64,000 nt of DNA from Seminavis robusta. Taxonomy: Eukaryota > Bacillariophyta > Bacillariophyceae > Naviculales > Naviculaceae. Positions 1 through 11,042 of this stretch are shown here, piece after piece (the first letter of the stretch is position 1; each line of letters opens with the position of its first letter). The stretch lies in assembly GCA_903772945.1 (NCBI GenBank), contig CAICTM010000439.1, positions 1-64,000 on the forward strand, in the 5' to 3' direction. A program made the position numbers and the translations under genes. The notes beneath the pieces are model-generated. The model had not been told where the DNA came from, did not search any database, and saw nothing but the letters and a program-made list of their open reading frames with translations.

Positions 1-2420
1 AAAAAAAGAGAGAGATTGGAGTTATTGTCTCCTTCCAACGAACCAGACAAGCTCAATTCCATGCAGACCCCGGCGATTGGATTGCAACTATCTCCGTCCA
101 TTTATGACAACCACCAAGGTGGACACAGTGTGATGGACCTCTTCACCTTTGAGGTATCATCGCGACAGCATGTCCGCATACTGCCGATGCCTCGCCTCAA
201 CATTGATGCTGTCGAAAAAGAAGGCATACGGTGAGGGAAAGAAACACTAATCTTTCACAAACCGTGAACTTGTGGAATGTATGTTACTGGTAGGTTTGCC
301 GGAGCAAGGATGGATGGTGTCAATGAAAATGAGAGCTACCTCCAGTCTATGAGACTCTTCGGACGAAGATTCAATGGAATCCACGGAATCAGAGATGAAG
401 ATTCTGAGGATCGGAACGCCCCAGGGCTAGACCAAGAGCATCCAAACAGTATGCCACACGACGATTGACTCCGATGAAGAAGGAGAAGAGGGATTCAAGG
501 AATCCCAACAAGCACTAGTCCAGACAACCCTACATTGAAGAGACGCACCAGCAGTGGATACACAATAGATGGAAACCTCGCTGAGACCAGCCAAAGCTTC
601 CACCCAAGCTTACTCGAGTTGGAATTAGACGTCTCAGCCTCGGATCGCCACAGCCGAAGCACAAGAAAGAGTCAACCTATCATCCCAAGATGACGAAACG
701 ATAGCAACCACTACTGTATGAGACAGGGACAAGCAAACATCTAGCTTTGTTCAATGGACTCCTGTACATCACTAGGAGTCAAGCAGAAGTCTAAGGATGA
801 GAGCAGCCACGCCAAACAACATCTTCTACCAAGGGTACTGAAAGTGTGGAGGCAACAAACCAGAAAGGCGGCGCTAAAAGAGATGGACCAGCTAACAAGC
901 AGAGTGTGTTTCAGTCCAGTCGACCCCAAACGAAATGCATTGATTCTGATTTGAAAATAGGCACAAGACATGGCACCTCGATGTTCGGGGTGAGTGAGAA
1001 AAGGCGATGGCAGTCCAAGAGCCCGTGCGAGTCTACAATGGAAAACCACAAGGGTGTACACTAGAAGAGAAGACGCACAAAGTCCAAACAGTTTCACTTT
1101 GAGGGTTTGATGTTATCCATGATGTGTCGATCATCCTGAAGATAGGGATGGATGTCCCTGGATGTTCCCAATGCGTCATCCAAACCCCAATGCCCAGAAG
1201 TCAAACAAGGTAAGAACAGTGCGTCCTCATATCATTGAGGGAACCCTTCGAAGACTTACTTTGTCGAAATTGATCTCTGACACTATGCCTCTTTCTGCCA
1301 TACAAGAAGGGACGACCAGTCCTCTATGTCGTTGTGGAAAGAGCCATCTACGGAAGGTTTTGGCAGCATTGCTCTGTACAAGCTCTTCAGCGACCTGGAG
1401 GGAATCGATTCGTATTCAACCAGTAGATCCGTGTGTTGCCAACAGATGATTGAAGGATATCCAGCGAACGCTTCATGTGGACGACCTGATGTCGAGCCAC
1501 GGATGAAACTGGTAAACAATAGAACCCTGGAGTGGTTCAATGACAAGTAGGACCTATGGAGCCGTGAAGGCAACCCGTGGTCCAAGATGACTACCTTGGG
1601 ATGACGGTGGACTTTTCCGATCCAGGCAAGGTGGTCATTGACATGATTGACTATCTTAAGAAGATGATCTTGGAGTTCCGGGGACTTCGAGCAAATGAAA
1701 AGGTGCCCAGGCGGCACCTGCCGATTTATTCAGTTCTGGTGATGGAGCTGCTTTGGATGACAAGACAGAGAAATCTATCACACCAACGCAGCCAAGCTGT
1801 TGTTCGCGTGTAAGAGAGCAAGACCAGATGTCAGACACTGACAATTGTTCTCTGCACACGTGTGAGGAACCCACAGTTGATGACTGGGGAAAGTTGATCC
1901 AAGGATTGAAGTTCCTGACCAAACAGGTGGAGGACAAGTTGATACTCCACGTTGATGATATCCGGTTCATCACTGGTGGGTGGATGCATCATTTGCAGTC
2001 CACCTGATTACCGCTCCCATACAGGAGAGTCATGTCCTTTGGAAGAGGCGGTGCTTTCTGTATCCGCGAAACAGAAAGCTCAACAAAGAAGCAGCACTGA
2101 AGGAATGATTGAGCTGACGATGTTATGTCGCCATGTTGTGGGCAAAGTTGTTCTTGAAGAGCAGGGGATCGTTGTGAAGGACAACATCCTCATGCAGGAC
2201 AACAAAGCACGATCATTCTTGCAAGAATGGCAAAGGCAGTTCGGGCAAAAGAACTCGGGCTATCAACATTCGTTTCTTTTTTATTCATGACCAATTGAAA
2301 AGGCAACCTTAGAGTTGTGTACTTGCACCAACCTTGGAGATGCGTGGAGATTTTTTCACGAAGCCCCTTCAGGGCAAGCTCTTCCACGAGCACAGGGCTT
2401 TCATCATGGGGCATCCACCC
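1..2420 (+). mobile_element. Decayed Ty1/copia (CoDi-like) retrotransposon, pol remnant
   Basis: The plus strand reads as a copia-type polyprotein broken by many stops and frame changes. Recognisable pieces, in order: an integrase-tail-like stretch at about 60-235; a reverse transcriptase piece near 885-950; DPCVANR at about 1423-1443; DYLGMTVDFSDPGK with the following helix at about 1590-1670; a LILHVDD piece near 1940; the RNase H pieces DYRSHTG (about 2007-2030), RSSTEG (about 2086) and ILMQDNKA (about 2187); and the terminal FFTKPLQGKLF at about 2352-2385. The order RT then RNase H with this ending is diagnostic of Ty1/copia, and the wording resembles the CoDi lineages known from diatoms. 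No frame stays open for more than about 110 codons, so it is dead. The 5' part lies outside the window. Confidence 0.85.
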
Positions 2421-2488
2421 CTTGTTTGATTTGCCTAATTTTATTTTATTCGTTCCACGGTAGCCACTTAGGGCACCGTGCGGGAGTG

Positions 2489-2742
2489 TGTTGGAGAAAC
2501 ATACCTGACACCCTCTTTACTATTGACTGTGTATTAACATCTAGTCCGGTTCGCATTTAAATTGATCATGCAAGGAACAAAGGGAGTTTTAGGTCTAAAG
2601 TGTTGCGGGGTCCTTATATCCAATTCAATCACAAGAATTGCTATGACCACCAGAAAATCCTCACTTTGCTTTTCAGCTTAATCTAAAACCAAATTACTCC
2701 CCAATAAGCTGCAGTATTACTAGCAAAACAACAGTCGAGCGT
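2489..2742 (+). repeat. Candidate 3' LTR of the copia relic
   Basis: About 70 bp after the end of the copia pol remnant the sequence runs from a purine-rich stretch (gtgcgggag) into TGTGTTGGAGAAACATACC, which resembles the TGTTGGA start of copia LTRs. A matching end could be the CAAAACAACA near 2733-2742. The partner LTR lies outside the window, so the boundaries cannot be tested here. Confidence 0.3.
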
Positions 2743-2759
2743 GCTCATCAAACATACGT

Positions 2760-3190
2760 AACTTGATGCTGTTTCAAAACATCAGTGCCAAGACGACCTC
2801 GTGAATGATCCTGGATGGAGTCCTAACGGCGGTGCTTTGCAATGAATGCCACGATTCATCCACCTTGCCCGCAACGCCCGCACAGCTCGTGTTAATCGTG
2901 ACGCGATTCACAGCGTCCGTTTCGAAGAACTGGAAGAAAACAGAAAGTCGCCAACGACTAAACCAAACAAAACAACGACAGGGAAAACGCAACGCGTGTC
3001 CCTCATCAATACAATGTTCAACGATACCGTGATGTTTCAACAGTATCAGCACCGCAAGTACGGTCAGCCAAGTACAAAGGTCCTTACACTATAGACCGAT
3101 TCAATGACAATGGCACTGTCGGCTCCAACATGCTACCGCCAAGGGCGGCACAGTCTACCAGACTTGGAACATAAGGTATTTACACCATAC
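2760..3190 (+). mobile_element. Decayed Ty3/gypsy integrase C-terminal fragment
   Basis: A frame at about 2980-3120 reads RENATRVPHQYNV, then a short gap, then KYKGPYTIDRFNDNGTV. After a one-base frame change the reading continues as RLQHATAKGGTVYQTWNIRYL to about 3186. The first block is the linker found after the integrase core, and the second is the GPY/F module at the end of Ty3/gypsy integrases. Stops and frame breaks occur upstream. It lies directly behind the copia relic in the same orientation, but its domain type differs, so it is a separate insertion. It is also different in sequence from the intact element at 25-31 kb. Confidence 0.75.
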
Positions 3191-4712
3191 AAGGCCTGAT
3201 CCCCTTGTAGGATTGCCATCGTGCGACGCACATGTCTACATCCAAATCTCATGAGAGTGCCCCGCACTTTAATCATATGTTCTCCTTGTCCGACTGCTGT
3301 CGCGCCTTCTGTGACCTTGTCAGGGGCGAATGCAATACACGGCTCTAGCCTTATTCGCGACTCGATCCTAGATAGGGTTTGAGTTCGACTCATGACTGAG
3401 TCTCTCGTGAATAGTCATTTGAGACAGGGTTCTCATGACCGCGCTAGTCATACTAGGTTGATGATGAAACATCGCTCTAGATATTTAGCCAGCGTGGAGT
3501 ACTTCACGCTACTAGATCCAGGCTAGACAAACCTTCCACGCGTTCCGTTTTAGGATCGTGGAGAGACGTAGGATACTACCGCAACCTACTCTATCACACT
3601 TTATAGTCTCCCGCGGGAAGCCAGATCTACGATCCTTGATGATGATCTCTCTCGTTGATTAGTTTTCATAGCTTTCTAATCCCTCTCATAACTTTCATTC
3701 TCTCAAACTCAAAACACTCGAAAGATCTTTACACTAGCTTTTAGCGTAGTGCACGAGGAAATTTTTGAGGAGGAAGAAGGTTTGACTCAAGTCTTGAACC
3801 AGATTGCCGGTGCCACGCCTTCCAAGAAGTGAGGAAATAGTATAGTGATGATGAGGAGATCGTATAGTGATCGTAACAAGTATAGGACAGCTCATATTGT
3901 GGAAATCGAGCGGTAAAGGCCGCTGCTTTCGCCATGGTCGACTCTTTTCGTTTGTTCGTTTGGTTCCACGAGTTTTGTGAACTAGTTGGTTGCCAAATAC
4001 TATCGGATATAGATTCGAATATTCGTGGATTGGCCAGGTGTGACGAAGAAGGAAATATATTCGTGTCGGTATATCATATTAAAAAGCAAGCCATGCCGTG
4101 GAGAGATCTTATCGTGGCAATGACTGCCGATACTTAGGAACGATAGACATGGCTGGCGGTGGTTCAATTATGGGGCATCTATTCAAGAGTTAGAGAAAAT
4201 ATCTTGCGCTATTTTTCGCCATGTGCTATTTCTATGCTGACAACTCATACATGTATTAGCAGCGAAGCTCCTGCTACTTTTAAGCCAGCAAGGCGTTATT
4301 AAACTGCACTCACTACTACCGGTTCGTAGACTTCCTTCCTCGAGGTACGCATACCGGTACACTACCTGGTATGGTACTGGTACTAGTTAAAGGTAGGTAG
4401 CTCTACTACATGTAGCTAGTTGCCAACTTGAAACAACACAGGAGTACCAGTATCATCCACCTGAAAGTCAATGTTAGACTACTTGAAGCCTGAATGCAAG
4501 AAACTAAGTCTTCTTCCAATAAGATATTTATTTGTTATTCATTAATCGACTGAACTGAACAGTGGTCACCCTACTGTTGTACCGGTATGATCCCAAGAAT
4601 AAAGCGATTGCTTTGCCCCCCATGGTCGTATTGACGGGACGGAATGCTACATCAACCTCACAAGACAAATGGGCACAACCCACTAGGAGCTGGCTGAAGT
4701 AGGGCCGGCCAA
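3191..4712. other. Gene-poor stretch, possible gypsy LTR debris
   Basis: No supported gene. The part at about 3400-3740, with a CT-rich run ending in actctcaaactcaaaacactc, could be LTR or leader debris of the neighbouring gypsy relic. A 67-codon open frame at 3934-4137 has no recognisable features. The last 400 bp are rich in short palindromes such as accggt and tagctag, as in other spacers of this window. Confidence 0.4.
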
Positions 4713-6135
4713 CTAGAAATCAGCATCCAGTTCAAAGGTATGGTGCGTTGTCTCGCCGACACCGCTCTTGGCGTATTCTCCAACTCGCTTCTCGAAAAAG
4801 TTGGTCTTCCCTTGAAGACTGATCATCTCCATCCATTCAAATGGATTGGTGGCATTGTAGTGCTTGGGACAGTCCAAGGCAACCAAGAGACGATCGGCGC
4901 AAAACTCAATGTACTGGCACATCAAGGTTGAGTTCATACCAATGAGTTCCACTGGAAGAGCATCCTTGACAAACTCCTTCTCAATGTCGACAGCATTGGT
5001 GATAATCTCGTTAATGCGCTCCCTGGGCAACTTGTTGAGAAGCTTGGAGTAGAGCAGACAGGCAAAGTCACAGTGCAATCCTTCATCCCGGCTGATGAGC
5101 TCATTGGAGAAGCAGAGTCCGGGCATGAGTCCACGCTTCTTGAGCCAAAAGATGGCACAGAAAGATCCCGAAAAGAAGATTCCTTCTACCGCTGCAAAGG
5201 CAACACATCGCTCCGCAAAGGAGGCATTCTGGCGGTCACACCATTGGAGGGCCCAGTTGGCCTTCTTGCCGACACAACCGACAGTTTCAATGGCATGCAA
5301 GAGACGATCCTTCTCGCGGGTGTCCTTGATGTAGGTATCAATCAGGAGAGAGTAAGTCTCCGAGTGGATGTTCTCAACGGCAATCTGAAAGCCGTAGAAG
5401 CAACGAGCTTCTGCCGACTGGATCTCGGTGGCGAAGTTTTGGGCCAAGTTTTCGTTGACGATACCATCCGATGCAGCGAAGAAGGCCAATACATGCGAGA
5501 CAAAATGTCGCTCGTTGTTGGAAAGCTTCTTCTCCCAGTCCTGAAGATCGCAGGCGAGATCGATTTCCTCGGCCGTCCAAAAGGACGCTTCGGCCTTCTT
5601 GTACATTTGCCAAATCTATCATGGAACGAAGTAACAAGTGAAATGTGAGTGTAAAGATGTTGGCATCCTCGAATCGACACTATCTTCCGCGTCATTACTT
5701 GCTTACCTCGTTATCTTCAATGGGAAAGAGAACAAAGCGGTGTGGGTTCTCCTTCAAGAGAGGCTCTTGCACAGGGAACCCATTTTCTTCCAAGATTTTG
5801 TGATCAGATTTGCCAATGTCACGGATGGCGACCGAGGCATCGAACTCATCCGAGTCACTACTAGGATAGCTGTCGGTGTTGCTGCTGTCATCCGAGTCGG
5901 AGAACTCAGTCTTATCAGGGCTAATAGGCACAGGCACCGCGTTGGTTGGGATAATCATATCGTCTCGAGTGGGAGAATGGGCTCTCTTATTGGCATCAAG
6001 TTTTGTCATCATCACGAAACCGACGTTATCCATTTCCGTGGCTGGGAAGGGACTCTGGCTGCTGGAAGAGGCGCTGGCCGATGAGAGGTTGGACTCCATG
6101 CGGTGGAATGAGTCTTCGATGTTGTGGAGAGGCAT
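4713..6135 (-). CDS. RNR2: Ribonucleoside-diphosphate reductase small subunit (R2), two exons
   Basis: Class I ribonucleotide reductase R2 carries the diiron centre and tyrosyl radical that drive reduction of ribonucleotides to deoxyribonucleotides for DNA synthesis. Exon 1 is 6135-5707 and exon 2 is 5615-4713. The 91-bp intron (5616-5706) starts GTAAGC and ends AG, and joins in phase to give [13 protein letters not shown], a block conserved in R2. The product is 443 residues. All iron ligands are present (D193, E224, H227, E287, E321, H324), as is the radical Tyr231 in ENIHSETY and the C-terminal FELDADF that docks on the large subunit. The first 140 residues form an unusually long Ser/Asp-rich leader. 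The start at [10 protein letters not shown] is preferred; an in-frame ATG lies at 6207 and another at 6099. R2 homology is certain; the exact start is not. Confidence 0.96.
5616..5706 (-). other. Intron of the R2 gene
   Basis: Minus-strand donor GAG|GTAAGC and acceptor GATAG|ATTTGG. Removal restores an uninterrupted R2 reading frame in phase 0. Confidence 0.93.
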
Positions 6136-7774
6136 GATGTTTGGTTTGGAAAGAGCAAGAGGTATATTATAGTAGCAATGGCAGTTGTTTGACTTTTCTC
6201 GCATCAATTGATAAATTTGTGAGGAGCTCCTGTTATCACAAGCGTCAGCTCCGGAGGCGCCAGCAGGTCACACCGGCCGTTCCTCGCGCGAGTTTTGAAC
6301 GCCGCCAGCCCGATCTGAGACATAAAATGGCGGTCTTTAACAAATCAAAAAAGACGGTAAAGGCCGTTAGAAGAATACTAGCCAGTAGAGCTGTAAACCA
6401 GATTTTCCTCTTTGGCTAGAGGGTCGACCGAAAGGTGAAAGGTTACGAAGGAATCATCGGGTACAGACTAGTATGACCTCCTTTCATATTGCCATAAGAC
6501 TGTGTATCGAGAAAATCTCTGTTGGTGGTGTCACCGAAAGCGATTTGATTGCGCCTTTCTCCATGAAGATGCGGGAGGCAGAGGATTGACTTTGGTTCTG
6601 TGGGATGTTTGGCTTATGTCGGAAGCAGAACTCTCTCTGTAGTAGGGACAGCAGCATAAGCAGCAGCACAGGAAGGACCAATCCACCTACTCTAGACCCC
6701 CGTGTTGTTTTCCAATGTGGAACAGAGTTTGATTTGATCTCTGAATACTGAAATAGTCGGCTTTGACAGAGGCAGAGCCTGACCCCTCAGAACAACATCA
6801 ATAATTGCTGCCAAAGCAGAGCCAGGCTTAGCTACCGTACGGTAGCTAGTTCTGGGACTTGGAGCAGCTGGCCTGGGCAAGATGATGCCTTTGAGATAGG
6901 CGCTACACGATATTATATTCTTGATCCGGTCCTGTTTGCTGTGCATCGCAACTAGGTGTAGAAAAAATGGTTTCACGGTGTACATGTTCGTTCTAGATCC
7001 GACCACCTTGGCTCTACGGCACCGGTAGTATGCATGCATGCCCAGGTTAATTGGTAGATGCAATGACGCAATACCCGTAGTGCAACCACACCATAATCAA
7101 TCGTTTGATACGATCTGTACGTTCCGTCCGCTACGAGCATTTATCCTAGTAAATGGCCCGACATCGCTATCGCTTTCATTGAGAATGATGAACCTGCCCC
7201 TCAGCCATCTCGATTCTCTATGCAATACTAGTAGCTAGTAAGAACCGAATCGTGAATCAAATCTACTGTACGAGCTGTTCTGCATGAGCTACCTGGTACG
7301 CTGTGGTGGTGGTGCCTACTAGCTAGTGAGCAACCTGCTTGCACCGCCCAATTTGACAAACGATAGTACGCCAAACAAATCAGCGACACAACAAGCTTGC
7401 TTCTAACTCGAATTTTTATGTACAGTAGATTGTGTGCAAAGCAAATATCAAAATTCCACATGGATGAAATCAATCATCCAGAGGAACATCCTTCGAATTT
7501 GCTCACAAGCTGGTGATTGTTGGGGAGGTTCTTTCTTATTGATAATTGGTACCCATCGTCACATCATTAGTTTCAATCTGCTCTTTTCACCACCAATTCA
7601 TTCAATTTCTGATGGATTCCATAATAAATATTCTGCAGATTGATGATTTTGTTCTTTCTATAAATTCATCCCAAACGTGATGCTTGTTGTTGTTTTTTTC
7701 TTGGATTTTCGGCTGCTGTTTGTTGCGGGAAATGAATCCAAAAGCTTGCATCTTTCTCAGCGTACCGTATCGTG
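6136..7774. other. Intergenic, no supported gene
   Basis: Upstream region of the R2 gene and downstream of the small gene at 7775. The open frames here are short, overlap on both strands and show no recognisable motif. Short palindromic motifs (ctagtagctagtaag near 7207) recur. Confidence 0.5.
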
Positions 7775-8008
7775 TTATTCTTCCGAAGCTACAATAGGCT
7801 TTGGTGCTCCTGCTTGCTCTGTTCCATTAGCATTATCTGCTGCTTGTCCCTCTCCTTCTTGCTTTTGAAGTAATGGATGTGGTGCTCTTGGCACGTAGCC
7901 CTTGGGTGCTTCACCCTTTTTTTGTGCTACCTTCTTGTCGTGCTTGAGCATAACATGAACGCTGTCGTCCACCGTTTGAAGACCTTCTTTGGATGCTCCA
8001 CAGCCCAT
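7775..8008 (-). CDS. Small protein with MGCGASK N-terminus (predicted myristoylated and palmitoylated)
   Basis: The 77-residue frame begins MGCGASKEG. This fits the N-myristoylation consensus (Gly2, Ser6, Lys7), with Cys3 available for palmitoylation, so plasma- or endomembrane anchoring is inferred. An in-frame ATG 14 codons upstream (8050) would bury this motif, so the 8008 start is chosen. The body has a basic segment (VMLKHDKKVAQKKG), then GYVPRAPHPLL, then an Ala/Glu-rich tail. There are no catalytic motifs or membrane spans. MGCGAS-type starts are common on small adaptor-like proteins of stramenopiles; I cannot name a family. Size and composition would also suit a random frame, but the clean dual-acylation motif argues for a gene. 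Confidence 0.6.
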   Translation of the reverse strand: MGCGASKEGLQTVDDSVHVMLKHDKKVAQKKGEAPKGYVPRAPHPLLQKQEGEGQAADNANGTEQAGAPKPIVASEE

Positions 8009-8590
8009 CTTGCCAAATGTCGAGATAATCGAATATAGAATACTAACCAAAAGAAAGATCGATGGTGGCTATCATGTAAGAGCGGAGAGAAGATGGGTAA
8101 GAAGAACCAAATAAAATATACCCTTCCGAGTCGAGTCGAGTCCTCTTCACTCGATACATACCTCTCTTCGCTCGTAGGTCAGGACTCGTCAGGAGCCCAA
8201 ATGCAAATGCAATTGCAAAGCCGTGACCCTGTCAATCTGTCAATGCACTGTGATTGCTTGGATGCTGGTGGAGTGAAGACGAATAACGAAAACCAAGCCG
8301 CTGCTGTGCGTCGAAGTGGGAGGGACGACACGCAGCTGTCAAAAAGTCAAAGTCACGCCGGAATTGTAAAAATGGAGCATAAACAAAGAGAGTTAACATC
8401 ATGTGCCACTATTAAATCCCAGCTTACCTTGGATTGATCCAAAGTGCACCCCACACACCTCTCGTCCCTCTCCTCAAGATCGCAGAGATACAACTCCAGA
8501 CCGGACACCTGCATGATGACATACATGTACTGGCGTATCATACTAGCTAGCTAGAAGCTGATTGCAGAGATCTCAGCAGAGACGGCAACC
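8009..8590. other. Intergenic between divergent genes
   Basis: Shared upstream region of the small acylation-motif gene (minus) and the Mpv17 gene (plus). A 114-codon frame at 8093-8437 has no recognisable features. A tactagctagctag motif lies at about 8541-8553, close to the Mpv17 start. Confidence 0.4.
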
Positions 8591-9379
8591 ATGATTCGAG
8601 CAACCCAGTGCTTCCTGCCATCAGGATCATCATCCGCAGTGGCGAGGTTGGCAGGATTTCCCAAGCCACTTTGTTCTGTAAAGACTCCGCCAAGATGGCG
8701 CGCAATGTCAAGACCAAGGGCTCTTTCATCGTCCTCGAATAAGAATACGGCAAGCAGTGCAGGATGGCTGTCTGCTGGACTGGCTTGGTATGCCACAAAA
8801 CTGGATACCCATCCCCTTACCACCAAGTGCATCAGCAGTGGACTGGTCTCGGCAGCAGGCGACATGATTTGTCAGTATCTGACTCTTCCTCCCACCTGTA
8901 CCGATTCCTCTTCACAACATCTGTCCAACACTAGCTGGGACATGGCCCGGACGGGACGATTCGCCTGTCTGGGGGCCTTTTGGGTAGGCCCGGTCTTGCA
9001 TCACTGGTATGGATATCTGGCGCTGCTTTCCAAACGAGTCTGGGTACGGGTAGCCATTGATCAGTTCGCTTGTGCGCCAATCTTTGTCACAAGCTTTCTG
9101 GCATGGCTTTGGTGGTGGGAGGGGGAATCGCCATCCACGCTGCCGTCACGATTACAACACAATGTACCATCTATTGTCTTGGCCAACTGGACGTTGTGGA
9201 TACCCGCTCAGGCCGTCAATTTTACACTGGTACCGGTCAAATACCACGTTTTATTCTCCAACTTTGTGGCATTATTATGGAATGCTTATTTGAGCTATAC
9301 ATCCCACAACAGCAATGACGACAATTCGAAATCAGCAAGCAGTCAGGAAGAAAATTCAGAGCCTGGAGAAGAAACGTAA
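8591..9379 (+). CDS. Mpv17/PMP22 family membrane protein
   Basis: 262 residues, single exon. Family landmarks occur in order: WYATKLDTHPLTTKCISSG followed by a Gly-Asp and QYL (about 66-97), the R-x4-G block TGRFACLGAFWVGPVLHHWYG (about 120-140), AIDQFACAPIF (about 154-164) and the C-terminal NWTLWIPAQAVNFTLVPVKY block with a final membrane segment (about 198-235). These define the Mpv17/PMP22 family, four-helix proteins of mitochondrial inner or peroxisomal membranes with proposed channel or metabolite-homeostasis roles. The first 50 residues are Arg/Ser-rich without acidic residues, which suits a mitochondrial presequence, so mitochondrial placement is inferred. The tail is acidic and Ser-rich. 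It ends 355 bp from the convergent kinase gene. Substrate unknown. Confidence 0.92.
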   Translation: MIRATQCFLPSGSSSAVARLAGFPKPLCSVKTPPRWRAMSRPRALSSSSNKNTASSAGWLSAGLAWYATKLDTHPLTTKCISSGLVSAAGDMICQYLTLPPTCTDSSSQHLSNTSWDMARTGRFACLGAFWVGPVLHHWYGYLALLSKRVWVRVAIDQFACAPIFVTSFLAWLWWWEGESPSTLPSRLQHNVPSIVLANWTLWIPAQAVNFTLVPVKYHVLFSNFVALLWNAYLSYTSHNSNDDNSKSASSQEENSEPGEET

Positions 9380-9734
9380 AAACAATTAATTCCGCTCTTT
9401 GCAGATTTCCTGTCCAAGCAATTCCATACCTGAATCAGAATCAATTCGTTGGGTTTGTTGAGCAAATTATGGGAGCAAAATGCGCCTCTAGCAAGCAAGA
9501 GGGCGCTCGTACATTTGAGGGGGAGCACTTATCCGTTCGCCGCATCCCCGCTTCCGTTTCTGGTCCTACGATATCTGGCACTATTCAGACAAGTCCCCGG
9601 AAGAGACGCTTGCAAGGGGATTCTGATCTCTGAAGCTCTTTCGTTAGTAGCGCACAGCTACTAGTACCCTTTAGCTTCCAAATATGATTATCTAGCTAGC
9701 TAGCAGCTAAATATCGTTATCTAGCAGTCATAGA
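9380..9734. other. Convergent spacer
   Basis: Space between the ends of the Mpv17 gene and the kinase-like gene. It contains tatctagctagctagcagc at about 9690-9710, and the start tatctagcag is repeated just after. No gene seen. Confidence 0.4.
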
Positions 9735-11042
9735 TCATAAATGATACTTCACAATCAACTCCATATGGTCCAGAACCTGGTGTACATTGGGTCGCACAGA
9801 GAGATCAGTGGCCCATGCATGCTTTAAGAGCTGCTCCAGTGGAGGTGGAAGCCGCAAATACGACAGGGCGGGGCGCTCCTCTCCCCAGACCACCCTCTGT
9901 AAGATGTCGAGATTGTTCCAATCGACAAAGAGGTCCTCCAGAGCCAGCAGATGCACCATCAAGATAGACCAGCTGTAGACATCGCATTTTCCATTGTACA
10001 GGTGTGGCTGTTTGACGACTTCCGGGGCCATATATCTTGGGCTCCCAACTGCTGACATGTGAAAGACCTGTTCATGATGACGGATGGTGGAGGCATTCGT
10101 CTTGTCGTGATAGTAGTGCAAGCTTCGCATCTCCTTCTGAGTCATGGTCGGTTCCCATGGTCTTGCTTTCGGGAGCTCACGGCAACTTCCAAAGTCAAAC
10201 AGCTTGACCATCCCAGTCTCTTGGTCGAAACCAACGTTCTCGGGGCTTAGGGCCCGAAAGACGATGCGTCGATGCTGCAGGAAAGAGAGAACTTGAGCCA
10301 GTTGAAGACCAATTCGGCAGTGAATTGGGAAGAGTTCTCGCTTGTCGACGTCCTCGTCCTTCCACAGGAGGATGCGTTTGTCCAGAGTTTCAACGATTCT
10401 ATCCACTACAATGAAGTAGTCGTTCTCTTTTGTGGCCACATCTGTTCCCTTTGAACGGAACGTTCTCCACTTTGAATTGGTCAAGCACTTGTGAATTGTA
10501 GATGAGACCCCATGCACTCGAACAATACCAGGATGATCCAGTCGAGACAGATAGATGGACTCCATGATCAAATCACATGCAGCGTCCTGGTACAGCTTAC
10601 CCTGTGTACCGCCCAGTTCTACTCCTGGAAGCTGTTTGACAACGTATCTGGAAGGCTGGGATTCTTCCATTTCAAGCATATGTTCACCTTGTCTTGAAGG
10701 CACAATCGTGTCATTGCAGAAATGACGGATTTCGTGAACGCAAGCAAACGATCCCTCACCAAGCAAGGCGCCAAGCTCCAAGTCTTTGCGATCGATCACC
10801 TTTGGGTTTGCCGTCATGCGAGTCGATGCTTCGGATCCTCCTGCTGATAGAAAAGCAGAGTTCTGAATGCTGCGTTGTGTACGAAGCCACACTGTCTTTG
10901 CCGCTATCTGATGTTTCCAGCGCTTGACCACTGAAGGCAGCTGCATCGGAGGCAACTGAAGTAGTTTTTTGCTTGCCTTGGCTGCATCCTGCCATTGAAC
11001 CTCTTGCTTTGTATCAGACGTTGCTATACGATAGCTGATCAT
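9735..11042 (-). CDS. Protein kinase-fold protein lacking the catalytic Asp (probable pseudokinase)
   Basis: 435 residues, single exon, kinase domain about 88-430. Present: Gly loop LGEGSFACV (95-102), the ATP lysine K136 (VVK), the helix-C Glu161, the DFG triplet 283-285, the metal-binding Asn269, and MAPEVV with a kinase C-lobe (DVYSWSILMVHLL). The catalytic loop, usually HRDLKPEN, reads FRALSPEN: Ala264 replaces the proton-acceptor Asp and Phe replaces the His. The codon is GCC where GAC would give Asp, a single-base difference. It is therefore either a pseudokinase that still binds nucleotide, or a recently inactivated or miscalled kinase. The loop wording (SPENVGFD) and single exon match a Ser/Thr kinase family expanded in diatoms. 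The target is unknown. There are no extra domains apart from a basic N-terminus. Confidence 0.9.
   Translation of the reverse strand: MISYRIATSDTKQEVQWQDAAKASKKLLQLPPMQLPSVVKRWKHQIAAKTVWLRTQRSIQNSAFLSAGGSEASTRMTANPKVIDRKDLELGALLGEGSFACVHEIRHFCNDTIVPSRQGEHMLEMEESQPSRYVVKQLPGVELGGTQGKLYQDAACDLIMESIYLSRLDHPGIVRVHGVSSTIHKCLTNSKWRTFRSKGTDVATKENDYFIVVDRIVETLDKRILLWKDEDVDKRELFPIHCRIGLQLAQVLSFLQHRRIVFRALSPENVGFDQETGMVKLFDFGSCRELPKARPWEPTMTQKEMRSLHYYHDKTNASTIRHHEQVFHMSAVGSPRYMAPEVVKQPHLYNGKCDVYSWSILMVHLLALEDLFVDWNNLDILQRVVWGEERPALSYLRLPPPLEQLLKHAWATDLSVRPNVHQVLDHMELIVKYHL

Noticed and set aside
3934-4137. 67-codon plus-strand frame
   Set aside because: No motif, no neighbours in a related role, and it lies in transposon debris.
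5073-5648. 191-codon plus-strand frame
   Set aside because: Antisense shadow of the R2 gene, which has complete family motifs on the minus strand.
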